Source: an uncultured Sterolibacterium sp.
GTDB taxonomy: Bacteria > Pseudomonadota > Gammaproteobacteria > Burkholderiales > Rhodocyclaceae
DNA length: 44,825 nucleotides
Assembly (NCBI GenBank): GCA_903904605.1
Contig: CAIVDC010000131.1
Location: 1 to 44,825, forward strand
Direction of reading: 5' to 3'
The translations under genes were made by a program, and so were the position numbers. The notes beneath the pieces are model-generated. The model was not told the origin of the DNA, searched no databases, and saw only the letters and a list, made by a program, of their open reading frames with translations. Below are positions 16,842-25,084 of this stretch, one piece after another. The first letter of the stretch is position 1; each line of letters opens with the position of its first letter.

Positions 16842-17446
16842 GGCTCCTGCGCCAGGTAATGCAGCAGACGCCCCTCGATCTGCGTTCGATCGGCGAGCAA
16901 CCCGTCCAGCGACGCATCCAGGACGTTCAGACTGCAGAGGACGCGGATTCCCGCAAGCAGGGCGGCATCGGCTTCGAAGTGCGGAGCCGCTATGCCCTGC
17001 GTCTGCAACCACTGGTCGATCTCTGCCCGCTCCGGTTCAGGCCAGTTCTCCGGATGCTGGATGGTCCATCCCTCGGCGGGCAAGGCCGCCAGCGCGATCG
17101 AAAGATGTTGCATGAGCCAGGACTTCCGTCCCGCTGGTGTCTCCCAGCGTTCGCGCAGCGCCAGCAACAGCCTCGGCCAGGCTTGCCTGAGAAGGTCGGC
17201 GACCCGTCTTTGATCGCGCAGGCGGCGCTGCGTCGCCAGCCTGGCCTCGGCCTCGGCCGTCTCCAGCGCCAGCCTTTTGCGTTTCTCGGCGAGAATGCTG
17301 CGCAGTTCGCGCCGCGCCGCGCCGTGCGCCGCCTTCAGGATGGCGCGCGATTCCTCGGACGCCGCGGCGAGCATCGCCTGACACTGGTCGGCGCGATAGT
17401 CCTCGGCGATCTTGAGCAGATCCAGCGCCTGTGGTCCGAGCTTCAC
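16838..17446 (-). CDS. atpE: V/A-type ATPase subunit E (peripheral stalk)
   Basis: I start at a GTG that overlaps the subunit F stop as GTGA, giving a 202-residue protein beginning VKLGPQALDLLKIAEDYR. The N-terminal half is a highly charged, Ala/Arg/Glu-rich helix (residues 20-90, including RRELRSILAEKRKRLALETAEAEARL) typical of the E coil that pairs with G/H. The C-terminal half is globular. A longer ATG-type start inside subunit F would add Arg-rich shadow sequence and was rejected. Its place directly before subunit A differs from the E-C-F-A order I associate with Thermus. Confidence 0.8.
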   Translation of the reverse strand: MKLGPQALDLLKIAEDYRADQCQAMLAAASEESRAILKAAHGAARRELRSILAEKRKRLALETAEAEARLATQRRLRDQRRVADLLRQAWPRLLLALRERWETPAGRKSWLMQHLSIALAALPAEGWTIQHPENWPEPERAEIDQWLQTQGIAAPHFEADAALLAGIRVLCSLNVLDASLDGLLADRTQIEGRLLHYLAQEP

Positions 17447-17742
17447 GTTTCGAGTCCCAAGATCTGCCGCACCTTGTTTGCCGGCTCGCTCGCCAACCGC
17501 CTCCCGTCCCAGTCGGGGACCACGATGACGAGAGGCGAGAGCAGCGCCAGTCCGGCCTCTAGCGCCGCGGGCGGAATGGCCCTGGCGCAACGGGTTGCGA
17601 CCAGGACGATGCCTGCCTCCTGGAGCGCCGTTGCGAAAAATGCCGCCTCGTCGCCGGGCGATGGCACGCGTGCGTCGACGCCGGCGAGCCGGTAGCCGGC
17701 GGCGCTCAGTTCGTCACCGAGAAAGATGGTCGCCCCGGACAT
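17443..17742 (-). CDS. atpF: V/A-type ATPase subunit F (central stalk)
   Basis: The 99-residue protein opens with TIFLGDELSAAGYRLAGVD, matching the GD...GFRLAGV pattern of subunit F. It continues with AGIVLVATRCARAIPP and ends VVPDWDGRR...VRQILGL. Subunit F caps the shaft subunit D and modulates activity. It begins six bases after the proteolipid stop and its TGA overlaps the GTG of subunit E. The size is normal for the family. Confidence 0.88.
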   Translation of the reverse strand: MSGATIFLGDELSAAGYRLAGVDARVPSPGDEAAFFATALQEAGIVLVATRCARAIPPAALEAGLALLSPLVIVVPDWDGRRLASEPANKVRQILGLET

Positions 17743-17748
17743 GGCAGC

Positions 17749-18099
17749 TCACGCCAAACGGTTCAGGATCAAGACCGAAACGATCAGCCCGTAAACCGCG
17801 ATTCCCTCGGCGAGGCCTACGAAGATCAGCAGTCTGCCGAAAAGGTCCGGTTTTTCGGCAAGTGCGCCGATCGCGGCGCTGCCCAGTCGCGCGACGGCAT
17901 GGGCGGCTGCGGCCGTCGAAATTCCGGTGGCTGCCGCGGCGCTCGCCATTGCCCAGCGCCACACGTCCGGCGGCAGGGAATAGATCGTTGCGCCTTGTGC
18001 GGCGGCGTCCTTGACCCAGATCAGCAGTGCTGTGAGCACGCTACCCAGGACCGCGGCGAGCACGGCGACGGCCATGGAAAATCTTACTCCTTGGGACAT
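17749..18099 (-). CDS. atpK: V/A-type ATPase proteolipid subunit K (c ring)
   Basis: From MSQGVRFSMA, behind an AGGAGA ribosome-binding site, the protein is 116 residues. It has an N-terminal hydrophobic segment (about 8-28) and a two-helix hairpin (about 48-80 and 88-113), so this is a single-hairpin proteolipid, not the fused four-helix Enterococcus form. The ion-binding carboxylate is E98 in VGLAEGIAVYG. No glutamine occurs in the first hairpin helix, and no Ser or Thr follows E98; Na+-binding rings normally use such side chains. That favours H+ as coupling ion, as an inference. An upstream in-frame start would lie inside the subunit I tail and was rejected. Confidence 0.9.
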   Translation of the reverse strand: MSQGVRFSMAVAVLAAVLGSVLTALLIWVKDAAAQGATIYSLPPDVWRWAMASAAAATGISTAAAAHAVARLGSAAIGALAEKPDLFGRLLIFVGLAEGIAVYGLIVSVLILNRLA

Positions 18100-18121
18100 T
18101 TCGGATCTCCTGATGTGACCC

Positions 18122-19288
18122 CTAAGGGGGAGGCAAGGGACGGAATTCCCGTCCGGTGGTTTCGAAGAACCTCGTGAAGAATTCAAAAAGGACGAGGCGC
18201 GTGGTTTGAATCGAGGCCGCCAGCACTTCGATGACGATGATCAGGGCGTTGCCGCCGATCAGCAGAAGAACGTAGCCGGCCCAGCAGTCTCCTCCCGCCT
18301 TCACCATCGACATCAGCGCGCTCGACAGACCGGCATGGGCCAATGCGAACGCCCCCACTCGGACAAAGGACAGCGTGTTGATCAGGATCTGCGCCAGTTT
18401 CTCGAGAAGCTCCCCCAGTGAAGAAAACAGGGCACCGATTCGCCGCTCCAGCCATAGTCTGCCAAGCAAATGAATGCCCAAACCAGCCGCAATGAGCCCC
18501 CAGCCGGCTGGATGCAGGAAGACGAACAACACGCCCAGGTACAGGGCAAGGAATCCCGCGTCGCGGCAAAGCCAGTCGCCAAGCTTCCCGCGCCAATATG
18601 CCGCCAGGCCGGTCAAGGCGAGTCCCAGCGTCAGCAAGGCGCCGCCGAAGGCGATCGGCACCAGCAACACCGGCAAAGGTTCGTCGAGCGGCGCCACCCA
18701 GAGCGTCGGGACCGCCCCGTGGATGCCGCCGGCAGTGCCAAAAACGAGGCCGAATACAGTCGCCGCAACGCCGCCCGCCACGAGCAAGCGCAGCATCGGC
18801 CAACGCCGCTGCAATGCCAGGCCGATCACGACGAGCACCAATCCCTGTATGACGTCGCCGAACATGTAACCGAACAGGATCGGCGCTACGAATACCAGCA
18901 GCCCGCTCGGGTCGGCGCTGAAGCGCCCGGGCATGCCGACCAGGCGGGAGAAGATCTCGAAGGGTTGTATCCAAACGGGATTGCGAAGGATCAGCGGCGC
19001 TTGAAGTGCCTCCGGAGCGTCGGGAAAATGCACCACCGCGCGGGCATGGGCGCTCTCCAGGCAGGCGGCCAGCTTTCCGGCGTCGCTTGTCCAGCCGGTG
19101 ATCCGCTCGAAGATGCGGCCCTTCGGCCGGGTTCTCCCCCCTGGAGCGGTCGCGGCTGCGCTTTCCTGGTTTGTCGCAATGGACTCGATTTCCGCGCAGC
19201 CAGCCACGGCAAGGGATGCGATGATGTCGCGGGCGTCGTTGACCGCCGCGATGATTTCGAACCAGGCAGCGGGCTGTGGGCGGATCAC
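18122..19288 (-). CDS. atpI: V/A-type ATPase subunit I (a-subunit, stator), short form
   Basis: The 388-residue protein is much shorter than the usual ~650. The soluble N-terminal arm covers only about residues 1-120 instead of ~330. The membrane half is complete: LFGYMFGDVIQGLVL near 138-152 and a conserved helix INTLSFVRVGAFALAHAGLS with the essential arginine at R310. A last helix (IVIEVLAASIQTTRLVLFEF) carries a second arginine at R364, and the family ending FFETTGREFRP follows. R310/R364 correspond to the paired arginines of the ion half-channels. The GTG start overlaps the subunit C stop as GTGA. Confidence 0.9.
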   Translation of the reverse strand: MIRPQPAAWFEIIAAVNDARDIIASLAVAGCAEIESIATNQESAAATAPGGRTRPKGRIFERITGWTSDAGKLAACLESAHARAVVHFPDAPEALQAPLILRNPVWIQPFEIFSRLVGMPGRFSADPSGLLVFVAPILFGYMFGDVIQGLVLVVIGLALQRRWPMLRLLVAGGVAATVFGLVFGTAGGIHGAVPTLWVAPLDEPLPVLLVPIAFGGALLTLGLALTGLAAYWRGKLGDWLCRDAGFLALYLGVLFVFLHPAGWGLIAAGLGIHLLGRLWLERRIGALFSSLGELLEKLAQILINTLSFVRVGAFALAHAGLSSALMSMVKAGGDCWAGYVLLLIGGNALIIVIEVLAASIQTTRLVLFEFFTRFFETTGREFRPLPPP

Positions 19289-20043
19289 GAGGCGACGATT
19301 CCCTCACGCACCATGGCGTGTCGCAATAACCCGGCGCGTAGCCGCTCCAGCTCGAGTGCGGCGAATGCGATATAGACGAACGCCGCCACGGGCCGAAGCA
19401 CCGAACGCCGGAACAGGCGGTGCAGCCTGAGCAGAAGCTCAGGGCGGCCGGTCACCGCCGGCTGGTTCATTGCGGCCTCGAACAGACCCGCAAGATTCTC
19501 GAGCGAAGCCGTGTCGCCCCAACGAGGCCAGCGCCGGCGCCATTCGTCCAGCCATGCCTGGCGGATCCGTGAAGGGCTGGGCCTGGCCGGAAAAGCGGCG
19601 CGGGCCGGCGCTTCGGAAGACGACCCGACGACTGCGCCGAAGTCTTCGCGCAACAGGTTTTCGCGGGCGGCGGAGTCGACCCGGGCATAGGCTTGCAGCA
19701 CCGGATCGCCAAACATCCAGGGCAACGGTGCTGCGCCGCGGGCAAGGTAACAGAGAGCGGGCAAGTCCACCAGTCCGCGTGTCCACAGCAGAGCCTGTTG
19801 CCAGCCATCCGGCATCCAGGTCGTTATCTCGTTGACGCACTCGCGCCAGCTCGCACGCAGGGCGATCTCAATCTCGTGGCTGTCGGCATGGGACGAGATT
19901 CCGGCCAGCCACCTGCGCAAGCCGGAGGACCGGGCGATGGCCAGCGCGGCGGCGGGCTCCGGTGCGGCTTCCAGTTGCTGCCAGAGCAATTCTTCCGGGC
20001 GATCGCCGAATCGAGCCTGCAGCCTGGACTGGGCGTAGTCCAT
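19285..20043 (-). CDS. V/A-type ATPase subunit C-like protein (AC39 / d family)
   Basis: The 252-residue, helix-rich protein starts MDYAQSRLQARFGDRPEELLW. It has repeated Trp-containing helices (RRWLAGISSH, WRECVNEITTWMPDGW) and ends in a helix AALELERLRAGLLRHAM that recalls the EIRNLRLI ending of subunit C. Subunit C links the shaft to the proteolipid ring. Family members are ~320 residues, so this is a reduced version, in line with the short subunit I next door. It begins three bases after the preceding gene and its stop overlaps the subunit I GTG. The assignment depends partly on operon position. Confidence 0.72.
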   Translation of the reverse strand: MDYAQSRLQARFGDRPEELLWQQLEAAPEPAAALAIARSSGLRRWLAGISSHADSHEIEIALRASWRECVNEITTWMPDGWQQALLWTRGLVDLPALCYLARGAAPLPWMFGDPVLQAYARVDSAARENLLREDFGAVVGSSSEAPARAAFPARPSPSRIRQAWLDEWRRRWPRWGDTASLENLAGLFEAAMNQPAVTGRPELLLRLHRLFRRSVLRPVAAFVYIAFAALELERLRAGLLRHAMVREGIVAS

Positions 20044-20046
20044 GAC

Positions 20047-20400
20047 TCAGCCAGATTCCTGGAAGCCGGCAAGTTCCTCCGCGACCCGGGCAATCGCCGT
20101 GTCGAGCCGTGCGAGGGTGGAAACATCCGTATCGTGCTCGCCCGCAAGCGTTTCCATTTCGCCGTCCATCTGTGCTCGACGAAGCTGCGCAGCGGCCGCC
20201 ATTCGTTCGCGAAGGCGCTCGATCCTGGCCCCGGTGCGCTGATGCAGCAACTCGGCGCGCAGCCGGCTTGCCGCGACCAGGTCCGAGATCTTCAGCCGGT
20301 ACTGTTCGACTTCGGCGAGTGCAGCGCGCTCCGCTTCCACTACGAGGGCGGCAACGTCCTCGGATTGCGCGAGGCGCGCGGTGACGGCGGACCTGCGCAT
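20047..20400 (-). CDS. Coiled-coil protein, probable peripheral-stalk G/H subunit of the V-type ATPase
   Basis: The protein is almost entirely helical and rich in Ala, Glu, Arg and Leu (VVEAERAALAEVEQYRLKIS, ARIERLRERMAAAAQLRRAQ), with no domain I can name. Position as first gene, coil content and a partner subunit E in the same operon fit a G/H stalk protein. Two starts are possible: ATG at 20400 (117 residues) and ATG at 20430 (127 residues). I prefer 20400 because a -10 hexamer and the expected transcription start, placed by the FNR-type box at 20456-20469, fall at or after the 20430 codon. Neither start has a clear ribosome-binding site. Confidence 0.6.
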   Translation of the reverse strand: MRRSAVTARLAQSEDVAALVVEAERAALAEVEQYRLKISDLVAASRLRAELLHQRTGARIERLRERMAAAAQLRRAQMDGEMETLAGEHDTDVSTLARLDTAIARVAEELAGFQESG

Positions 20401-20455
20401 GTCATATGAAATGGAGTTGGTGTTGCCCATTACACCATCTTGCTTGCCTCGCTTG

Positions 20456-20469
20456 TTGACCTCGATCAA
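20456..20469 (-). promoter_or_regulatory. FNR/CRP-family box with class II promoter for the V-ATPase operon
   Basis: TTGACCTCGATCAA matches TTGAT-N4-ATCAA at nine of ten positions. On the minus strand a TGTAAT hexamer preceded by TG (20434-20429) starts about 29 bases from the box centre. That is the spacing of a class II FNR-activated promoter, with a start near 20421. The divergent hybB-like gene begins over 200 bases away, so it is a less likely target. Confidence 0.6.
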
Positions 20470-20675
20470 TTCATGACGATAGGGTCGAGAAGATTTGCAT
20501 TTGTCACATTTTGCCCTGTTCCCGGCAAACGGCAGGCGTACAAATAGTTCATAATGCATAAAGCGACTTTCCTGCGCTCTTGCTTGTGCGGCGATTGCAG
20601 TCTGTTGTCCGCCCGCGCTGCAGCGCGGGCCATCGTCGCCAGGCGCCACGTGAAATATCGACGAAGGAGCTGATC

Positions 20676-21842
20676 ATGGCTGAGCACACTGCTGTACACG
20701 CACCGGCGCCGCTGGGGGGGAAACTGCTGACACCCTTCACGTTTGTCCTGGGCGTCCTGTCGCTGGCCGCCGGCGTGGTGGCGGTGATCCGGCTCGTCTA
20801 TGGGCTGGGGGCGGTCACCAACCTCAGCGACGGCTACCCTTTCGGGATCTGGATCGTTTATGACGTGGTGATCGGCTCCGCGCTCGCCTGCGGCGGCTAT
20901 GTCATGGCCTTGCTGGTGTATATCTTCAACCGGGGCGAATACCATCCGCTGGTGCGGCCGGCACTGCTGGCCTCGTTGATGGGTTACACTCTGGCCGGCG
21001 TCTCGGTGATCTTGGATATGGGCCGCTACTGGAACTCCTGGCATATTTTCTGGCCGGGCTATGCGCAGCCGAACTCGGTGCTGTTCGAAGTGGCGACCTG
21101 CATCTCGGCCTATATCCTTGTCATGTGGATCGAATTCTCGCCTGCCTATCTCGACAAGATCGGCCTGGGCGGGATCAAGAAGATCGTCTCCAGGCTGATG
21201 TTCCTGTTCATCGCACTCGGCGTTTTGCTGCCGTCTATGCACCAATCCTCGCTCGGTTCGATGCTGGTGATCTTCGGCAGACAGATCAATCCGCTCTGGC
21301 AATCGGGCTTCATGCTGCCGCTCGAATACCTGATGACGGCGGTGCTGATGGGCTTTGCGGTGGTGGTGGTCGAGGCGACGCTGGTTTCGATCGGCTTCAA
21401 GCGGCCCATGGAAACCCCGCTGCTGGCCAAGCTGGCGAAGTTCGTCTGGGGTCTCCTGCTGGCCTATCTGGTCGTGCGCATCGGCGGCCTGGTGATGCGC
21501 GGTGCGTTGCCCAACGCCTTCCACTTCGATGCGCCGAGCTATTGTTTCTGGGTCGAAATGCTCTGCTTCGCCCTGCCCTTGGTCATGCTGGCCAGAAAGA
21601 CCAGCCGCAACAATTCCGGCAAGCTCTTCGGCGCGGCAGTGCTGCTGATGATGGGCGGCTTCATGTTGCGGGTGGACGGCTTTCTGATCGGCTACCGGAC
21701 CGGCGAAAGCTGGCATTACTTCCCTGCACTGCCGGAACTGACCATTACCGTCGGCCTGATCGCTTTCGAAATACTGGCCTATACCTTGCTGGTGAAGATC
21801 CTGCCGGTGCTTCCGGCGATTCCCAGGCAGGTTGCCCGTTGA
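20676..21842 (+). CDS. NrfD/HybB-family membrane quinone-interacting subunit (orphan)
   Basis: From MAEHTAVHAPAPLGG, preceded by AAGGAG, the protein is 388 residues with about nine or ten hydrophobic helices. The segments YPFGIWIVYDVVIGSALACGGYVMALL, HPLVRPALLASLMGYTLAGVSV and MHQSSLGSMLVIFG are typical of the HybB branch of NrfD-like proteins. These pass electrons between menaquinol/ubiquinol and Fe-S or cytochrome partners without haem of their own. No hydrogenase, Fe-S or molybdenum subunit is encoded beside it, so the partner is elsewhere or absent. The nine-haem cytochrome about 10 kb away is a possible but unproven partner. A MenA-like gene follows 49 bases downstream. Confidence 0.88.
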   Translation: MAEHTAVHAPAPLGGKLLTPFTFVLGVLSLAAGVVAVIRLVYGLGAVTNLSDGYPFGIWIVYDVVIGSALACGGYVMALLVYIFNRGEYHPLVRPALLASLMGYTLAGVSVILDMGRYWNSWHIFWPGYAQPNSVLFEVATCISAYILVMWIEFSPAYLDKIGLGGIKKIVSRLMFLFIALGVLLPSMHQSSLGSMLVIFGRQINPLWQSGFMLPLEYLMTAVLMGFAVVVVEATLVSIGFKRPMETPLLAKLAKFVWGLLLAYLVVRIGGLVMRGALPNAFHFDAPSYCFWVEMLCFALPLVMLARKTSRNNSGKLFGAAVLLMMGGFMLRVDGFLIGYRTGESWHYFPALPELTITVGLIAFEILAYTLLVKILPVLPAIPRQVAR

Positions 21843-21891
21843 CCCGTCCCTGCGATTGCACGGTGAATCTGCGCCTGCGCGGGGACTGCTG

Positions 21892-22845
21892 ATGGCCGCC
21901 CCCGATCCGCTCTCCGCCCGCGAAATCTGGATCCGGCTGCTTCTTTATCCCAGCCATACGTTGCCGACCGCAGCCGCTCCGGTGCTGGTCGGCATCGGAC
22001 TGGCTGTCCGCGATCATGGCTTCGCGCTGATCCCCATGCTGATCGCTTTCTTGGCGAGCTGGCTGATCCATCTGGGCGGCGTGTTCAATGACAATTACCA
22101 GCTGCTGCGCCGGCATCCGCACGTCTCCGAGCACCCGGAGCTGCTGCAGGCGCTGCAGACCGGGACGCTGACTTTCGCGGCTCTGCGGGCTGCGACGCTG
22201 GCCTGCTTCGTCATCGCCGGGCTGACGGCGCCTTACCTTGTTGCGCTGGGCGGAGCGTCCGCGCTCCTTATCGGGCTAGTCGGCGCGGCGTCGGGCTATT
22301 TTTACGCCGGAGGGCCGCAGCCGTATGTCAAGCATGGTCTGGCGGATCCCATATTCCTGGCGATGTTCGGTATCGTCGCGGTCGCAGGGACCTATTACAT
22401 TCAATGGGCCGCCCTGAACGCGACGGCCTCCCACGGCCTCGATGCCCTGCTGCAACTGCCGCACGATGTCTGGCTCGTCGGGCTGCCGGTGGGCGCGCTG
22501 GTGACCAACGTGATGCTCATCGACGATATCAGGGACCGCCACTTCGATGCCGTGAAAGGCTGGCGTACCTTCGCGGTGCGCTTCGGCTTGAGCGGCATTC
22601 GCGGCGAATATCTCGCGCTGACGGCGCTTGCCTACGGGCTGCCCGTGGCGTTCTGGTTCTGGCCCGGCTTCAGCGCATGGATCTTCCTCCCGCTGCTCAC
22701 CCTGCCCCTGGCTTACCGGATCGCGCAGGCGGTTTGCACGCTCGACCAGACCCGGGACTTGCTGCCCATGTCGCCGAGGGCTTCCTATCTGTCGCTGCTC
22801 TACTCGGCACTGCTGGCAGTCGGTGTCGCCATGTCGGCGCATTGA
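21892..22845 (+). CDS. UbiA-superfamily prenyltransferase, MenA-like
   Basis: The 317-residue protein from MAAPDPLSARE has about nine membrane helices. It carries the two polyprenyl-diphosphate regions of the superfamily, HLGGVFNDNYQLLRR near residues 62-76 and NVMLIDDIRDRHFDAVKGWRTFAVRFG near 206-232. The second is very like MenA, which prenylates 1,4-dihydroxy-2-naphthoate to make demethylmenaquinone. The first motif is altered: the usual NDxxDxxxD is reduced to ND. The gene lies behind the HybB-like subunit, suggesting a quinone theme. Alternatives are another aromatic prenyltransferase of the same superfamily. An earlier TTG start would overlap hybB and was not used. Confidence 0.75.
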   Translation: MAAPDPLSAREIWIRLLLYPSHTLPTAAAPVLVGIGLAVRDHGFALIPMLIAFLASWLIHLGGVFNDNYQLLRRHPHVSEHPELLQALQTGTLTFAALRAATLACFVIAGLTAPYLVALGGASALLIGLVGAASGYFYAGGPQPYVKHGLADPIFLAMFGIVAVAGTYYIQWAALNATASHGLDALLQLPHDVWLVGLPVGALVTNVMLIDDIRDRHFDAVKGWRTFAVRFGLSGIRGEYLALTALAYGLPVAFWFWPGFSAWIFLPLLTLPLAYRIAQAVCTLDQTRDLLPMSPRASYLSLLYSALLAVGVAMSAH

Positions 22846-22940
22846 TCTGCGCTTCGTGCCGTTGCCAGGTGCGATACCCGCAGCATGAACTCCGCCGCCC
22901 ATGGCGAGTTCCGCTGCCGCTTTCGGCTAACGGCCCGCCT

Positions 22941-23852
22941 TCAGCTTCGCCAGGCGGCTATTGACGATTGTCCGGCCCAGATATGCGCGGCAACGAGGGC
23001 GCGCCATGGCGAGAATTCCGCCAGCCAGGCCTCGGCTTGTCGTTCGCTGACCTTCTCGGGCGACTCGAGCAGCGCCTGCAAGCTCCGGCGCACGGCGGCA
23101 TCGCCATGCAGCGAACCGTCCAGGAAACCGAAGCCGCGCAGCAGGGCATAATTGACGGTCCATGGACCGATGCCGCGCACGGCCTCGAGTCGTGCCCGCA
23201 TCTCGTCGATCGGAAGCGTTTGCAGCCAGGTCGCGAGGGGCAGGCTGTGGTCCACCACCCGTTGCGAAAGCGCAAGCAAGGTCTTCGCCTTGGTCGTGGA
23301 AAAGCCTGCCAGCCGCAACTGTTCTTCGGCTAGCCCGGCGATCTGGCGCGCCTCGGGATAACAGAGCAAGCCGCCGGAATGGCGCAGGCCGATCGCGACG
23401 ATCAGCTTGCGTCGCAGGGAAACAGCGGCGCCCAGGCTGATTTGCTGGCCGGTCACGGCCCAGGTCAATGCCTCGAAGGGCGTCGCCGTGACCGGCACGC
23501 GCAGGCCGGACTGACGGACGATCAACGGGCCGACCTGCGCATGATCACGGTAGCCTTGCTCGAATGCCTGTATCGCCTGGTTCAAGCCGAGCATCCGGCG
23601 AACCATGGCCTCGAAGTCGGCTGTGCGCTCGAGGGCCCTCGCCCCATCGACAGCCAGTTCCGCGTCTGCTCGGCCGGGCAGGAAGGAAATGGACAGGCAG
23701 GCCGGCATGTCTTGCCAAAGCATGCCTTTCTGCAGCACGGTCGCCGTGACCCGTTCGGAAATTTCCTGGGGGTCGCGCCGATGAAAAGCCAGGATGTCGG
23801 CGGGGCGAAACGATGCCGGCAGCGCAATCGCGCAAGACAGTCTGACGGTCAT
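22941..23852 (-). CDS. alkA: DNA-3-methyladenine glycosylase II (AlkA-type)
   Basis: The 303-residue protein contains the helix-hairpin-helix GPD fold: LRRKLIVAIG and FSTTKAKTLLALS helices. The hairpin LPIDEMRARLEAVRGIGPWTVNYALLRG follows at about 213-240, and the catalytic aspartate is D251 in SLHGDAAVRR. This enzyme excises alkylated bases such as 3-methyladenine. The N-terminal 110 residues are the AlkA-like beta domain. It lies 61 bases after ada in the same direction, the classic adaptive-response pairing. The start choice is from MTVRLSCAIA; upstream sequence in frame runs into ada. Confidence 0.9.
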   Translation of the reverse strand: MTVRLSCAIALPASFRPADILAFHRRDPQEISERVTATVLQKGMLWQDMPACLSISFLPGRADAELAVDGARALERTADFEAMVRRMLGLNQAIQAFEQGYRDHAQVGPLIVRQSGLRVPVTATPFEALTWAVTGQQISLGAAVSLRRKLIVAIGLRHSGGLLCYPEARQIAGLAEEQLRLAGFSTTKAKTLLALSQRVVDHSLPLATWLQTLPIDEMRARLEAVRGIGPWTVNYALLRGFGFLDGSLHGDAAVRRSLQALLESPEKVSERQAEAWLAEFSPWRALVAAHIWAGQSSIAAWRS

Positions 23853-23913
23853 CGTCGGGGCTTGCGGAACAGGCTGCCGGCCATCGGGAGCGCTTCCGGT
23901 TCGAGCGCCGCGC

Positions 23914-24987
23914 TCACGTCTCGGCCTCCCGTTCGAGCAGCGCCGCCTTTCGTGCGACGCCCCAGCGGTAGCCGGACAGGCCGCCGTCCTTGCGCACGAC
24001 CCGATGGCACGGAATGGCGACTGCCAGCGAGTTGGCGGCGCAGGCCCGGGCCACGGCGCGAACGGATTTCGGCGCGCCGAGGCGTCCGGCAATGTCGCTG
24101 TAGCTCGCCGTCCTGCCCGCCGGAATCTCGCGCAGAGCCTGCCAGACACGCTGCTGGAAAGCGGTGCCGCGCACATCGAGGGGCAGGGCGAGTCCCAGCT
24201 TGGGCATTTCGACGAAGCCGACGACCTGGGCGACCAGTTGCTCGAATCCGGCATCTCCGCCGACCAGGTCGGCGTTCGGGAATCGATCCTGGAGATCGCG
24301 TGCCAGCGCATCGGGATCATCGCCCATCAGGATGGCGCAAACGCCGCGTCGGCTCGCGGCAACCAGAATCGCCCCGAGCGAACAATCGCCCACGGCGAAC
24401 CGGATGACCGTAGCGACGCCGCCGGCCCGGAAGTTACCGGGCGTCATGCCCAGCAGCCGATTCGATTCCTGGTAGAAGCGGCCGTTGGAGTTGTACCCGG
24501 CGTCGTAAATGGCCTCGGTCACACTGCCGCTGCGCGCCAGTTTCTCGCGCAGCTTCCGGGCGCGATGGGCGGCAGCGTAGGCCTTGGGCGTAACACCGGT
24601 GATCGCCTTGAAGATGCGATGCAGATGAAAGGCGCTCAGGTGTGCGCTTTGTGCCAAGGCGTCGAGGCTGGGCGCGGTTTCGGCGTTTTCGATCTGCCGG
24701 CACAAGCTGGCTACCAGGGCGGCACGCCGTTCGGCCAGGGGCGCCTGATCGGGCCTGCAGCGCTTGCAGGCTCGGAATCCGGCCTGTTCCGCCGCCGCGC
24801 GGGTCAGGAAATAGCGGACGTTCTCCGGCTTCGGCGTGCGTGAGCCACAAGAGGGACGGCAATAGACGCCGGTTGTCGTCACCGCGTAGAGGAATTGACC
24901 ATCCCCTTGCGCGTCGCGCGCCGCCACGAGCGCCCAGCGCGGGTCTTCGGGCGATTCGGCGGCGAGTTTTCCGGTTTGTCTGAACAT
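23914..24987 (-). CDS. ada: Ada: bifunctional methyl-sensing regulator and O6-methylguanine-DNA methyltransferase
   Basis: Starting at MFRQTGKLAA the protein is 357 residues. The N-terminal zinc/methylphosphotriester site uses C43, C47, C74 and C77 (YCRPSC, CKRC). An AraC-type helix-turn-helix region follows (AQSAHLSAFHLHRIFKAITG and YDAGYNSNGRFYQESNRLLG, about 115-180). The methyltransferase domain ends in PCHRV with acceptor C327 and GLSGYRWGVARKAALL. Methylation of the N-terminal site turns Ada into an activator of ada and alkA. All key residues are intact. Gene order ada-alkA supports autoregulated alkylation repair; I did not see a confident Ada box upstream. Confidence 0.95.
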   Translation of the reverse strand: MFRQTGKLAAESPEDPRWALVAARDAQGDGQFLYAVTTTGVYCRPSCGSRTPKPENVRYFLTRAAAEQAGFRACKRCRPDQAPLAERRAALVASLCRQIENAETAPSLDALAQSAHLSAFHLHRIFKAITGVTPKAYAAAHRARKLREKLARSGSVTEAIYDAGYNSNGRFYQESNRLLGMTPGNFRAGGVATVIRFAVGDCSLGAILVAASRRGVCAILMGDDPDALARDLQDRFPNADLVGGDAGFEQLVAQVVGFVEMPKLGLALPLDVRGTAFQQRVWQALREIPAGRTASYSDIAGRLGAPKSVRAVARACAANSLAVAIPCHRVVRKDGGLSGYRWGVARKAALLEREAET

Positions 24988-25084
24988 GTCCTGGTCCTTC
25001 CGTTGCGGTCGACTGGACACAGCTTAAGCGTCGGAAGCCGACAACGCACTCCGGGTCTTGCTTTCGAATTCCATCGACCGTCCG

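Noticed and set aside
17749..18099. Reading the ATPase as a Na+-translocating enzyme
   Set aside because: The proteolipid lacks the Gln and Ser/Thr side chains normally used to bind Na+.
20505..20520. A sigma-54-like TTGTCACATTTTGC in front of the hybB-like gene
   Set aside because: The distance between the -24-like and -12-like elements is two bases short and the GG is broken; the match is probably chance.
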